NCBI GenBank assembly: GCA_934590505.1
Contig: CAKTPC010000119.1
Location: 1 to 6,136, forward strand
DNA length: 6,136 bases
Origin: an uncultured Oscillospiraceae bacterium
GTDB lineage: Bacteria; Bacillota; Clostridia; Oscillospirales; Oscillospiraceae
Direction of reading: 5' to 3'
The notes under the pieces were generated by a model that searched no databases, had not been told where the DNA came from, and was given only the letters and a program-made list of their open reading frames with translations. Both the position numbers and the translations under genes were made by a program. Below are positions 6,126-6,136 of the stretch, piece by piece (the first letter of the stretch is position 1; each line of letters opens with the position of its first letter).

Positions 6126-6136
6126 GCGCAGAGGTA

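Noticed and set aside
6124..6136. ATG at 6124 as the start of a next gene (Met-Arg-Arg-Gly...)
   Set aside because: Only four codons are visible. The G-run upstream is a poor Shine-Dalgarno match and is locked in the hairpin arm. This cannot be supported from the window.

Overview
The window is a run of six same-strand (+) genes that I recognise with confidence. In order they are the 3' end of fmt, then rsmB, rlmN, prpC, prkC and rsgA. Spacing is tight: 5 nt, a 4-nt overlap (or a 2-nt gap, depending on the rlmN start), 36 nt, 32 nt and 3 nt. I see no convincing promoter inside the run. A large imperfect hairpin follows rsgA and probably ends the transcript. About 98% of the bases are coding or stop codons of these genes.

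The gene order is the classic Firmicutes translation-quality and serine/threonine-kinase operon. The DNA is GC-rich, with many GC-ending codons. Even so, ATA is common for isoleucine: by hand count it is roughly half of the Ile codons in rsmB. The proteins are also rich in cysteine. Together these suggest an anaerobic, relatively high-GC member of the Clostridia, such as an Oscillospiraceae-like gut lineage. That placement is an inference from gene order and composition, not an alignment result.

Layout: 1-312 is the C-terminal third of methionyl-tRNA formyltransferase (initiator tRNA charging). 318-1631 is RsmB (16S rRNA m5C methylation). 1628-2665 is RlmN (radical-SAM A2 methylation of 23S rRNA and tRNA). 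2702-3448 is the PP2C phosphatase PrpC and 3481-5169 the membrane PASTA kinase PrkC, an antagonistic pair. 5173-6051 is RsgA, a circularly permuted GTPase for 30S maturation. 6052-6136 is non-coding and dominated by the hairpin. The operon thus joins initiation, rRNA modification, cell-wall-sensing phosphorylation and ribosome assembly.

I found no undescribed multi-gene system; this is a conserved housekeeping operon. The points worth a second look are within it. The PrkC activation segment has no threonine and carries glutamates where the B. subtilis phospho-threonines sit. The RsgA residue matching the known B. subtilis PrkC target (Thr166) is valine. The hairpin after rsgA is unusually long and symmetric. 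Comparisons with B. subtilis proteins were made from memory.
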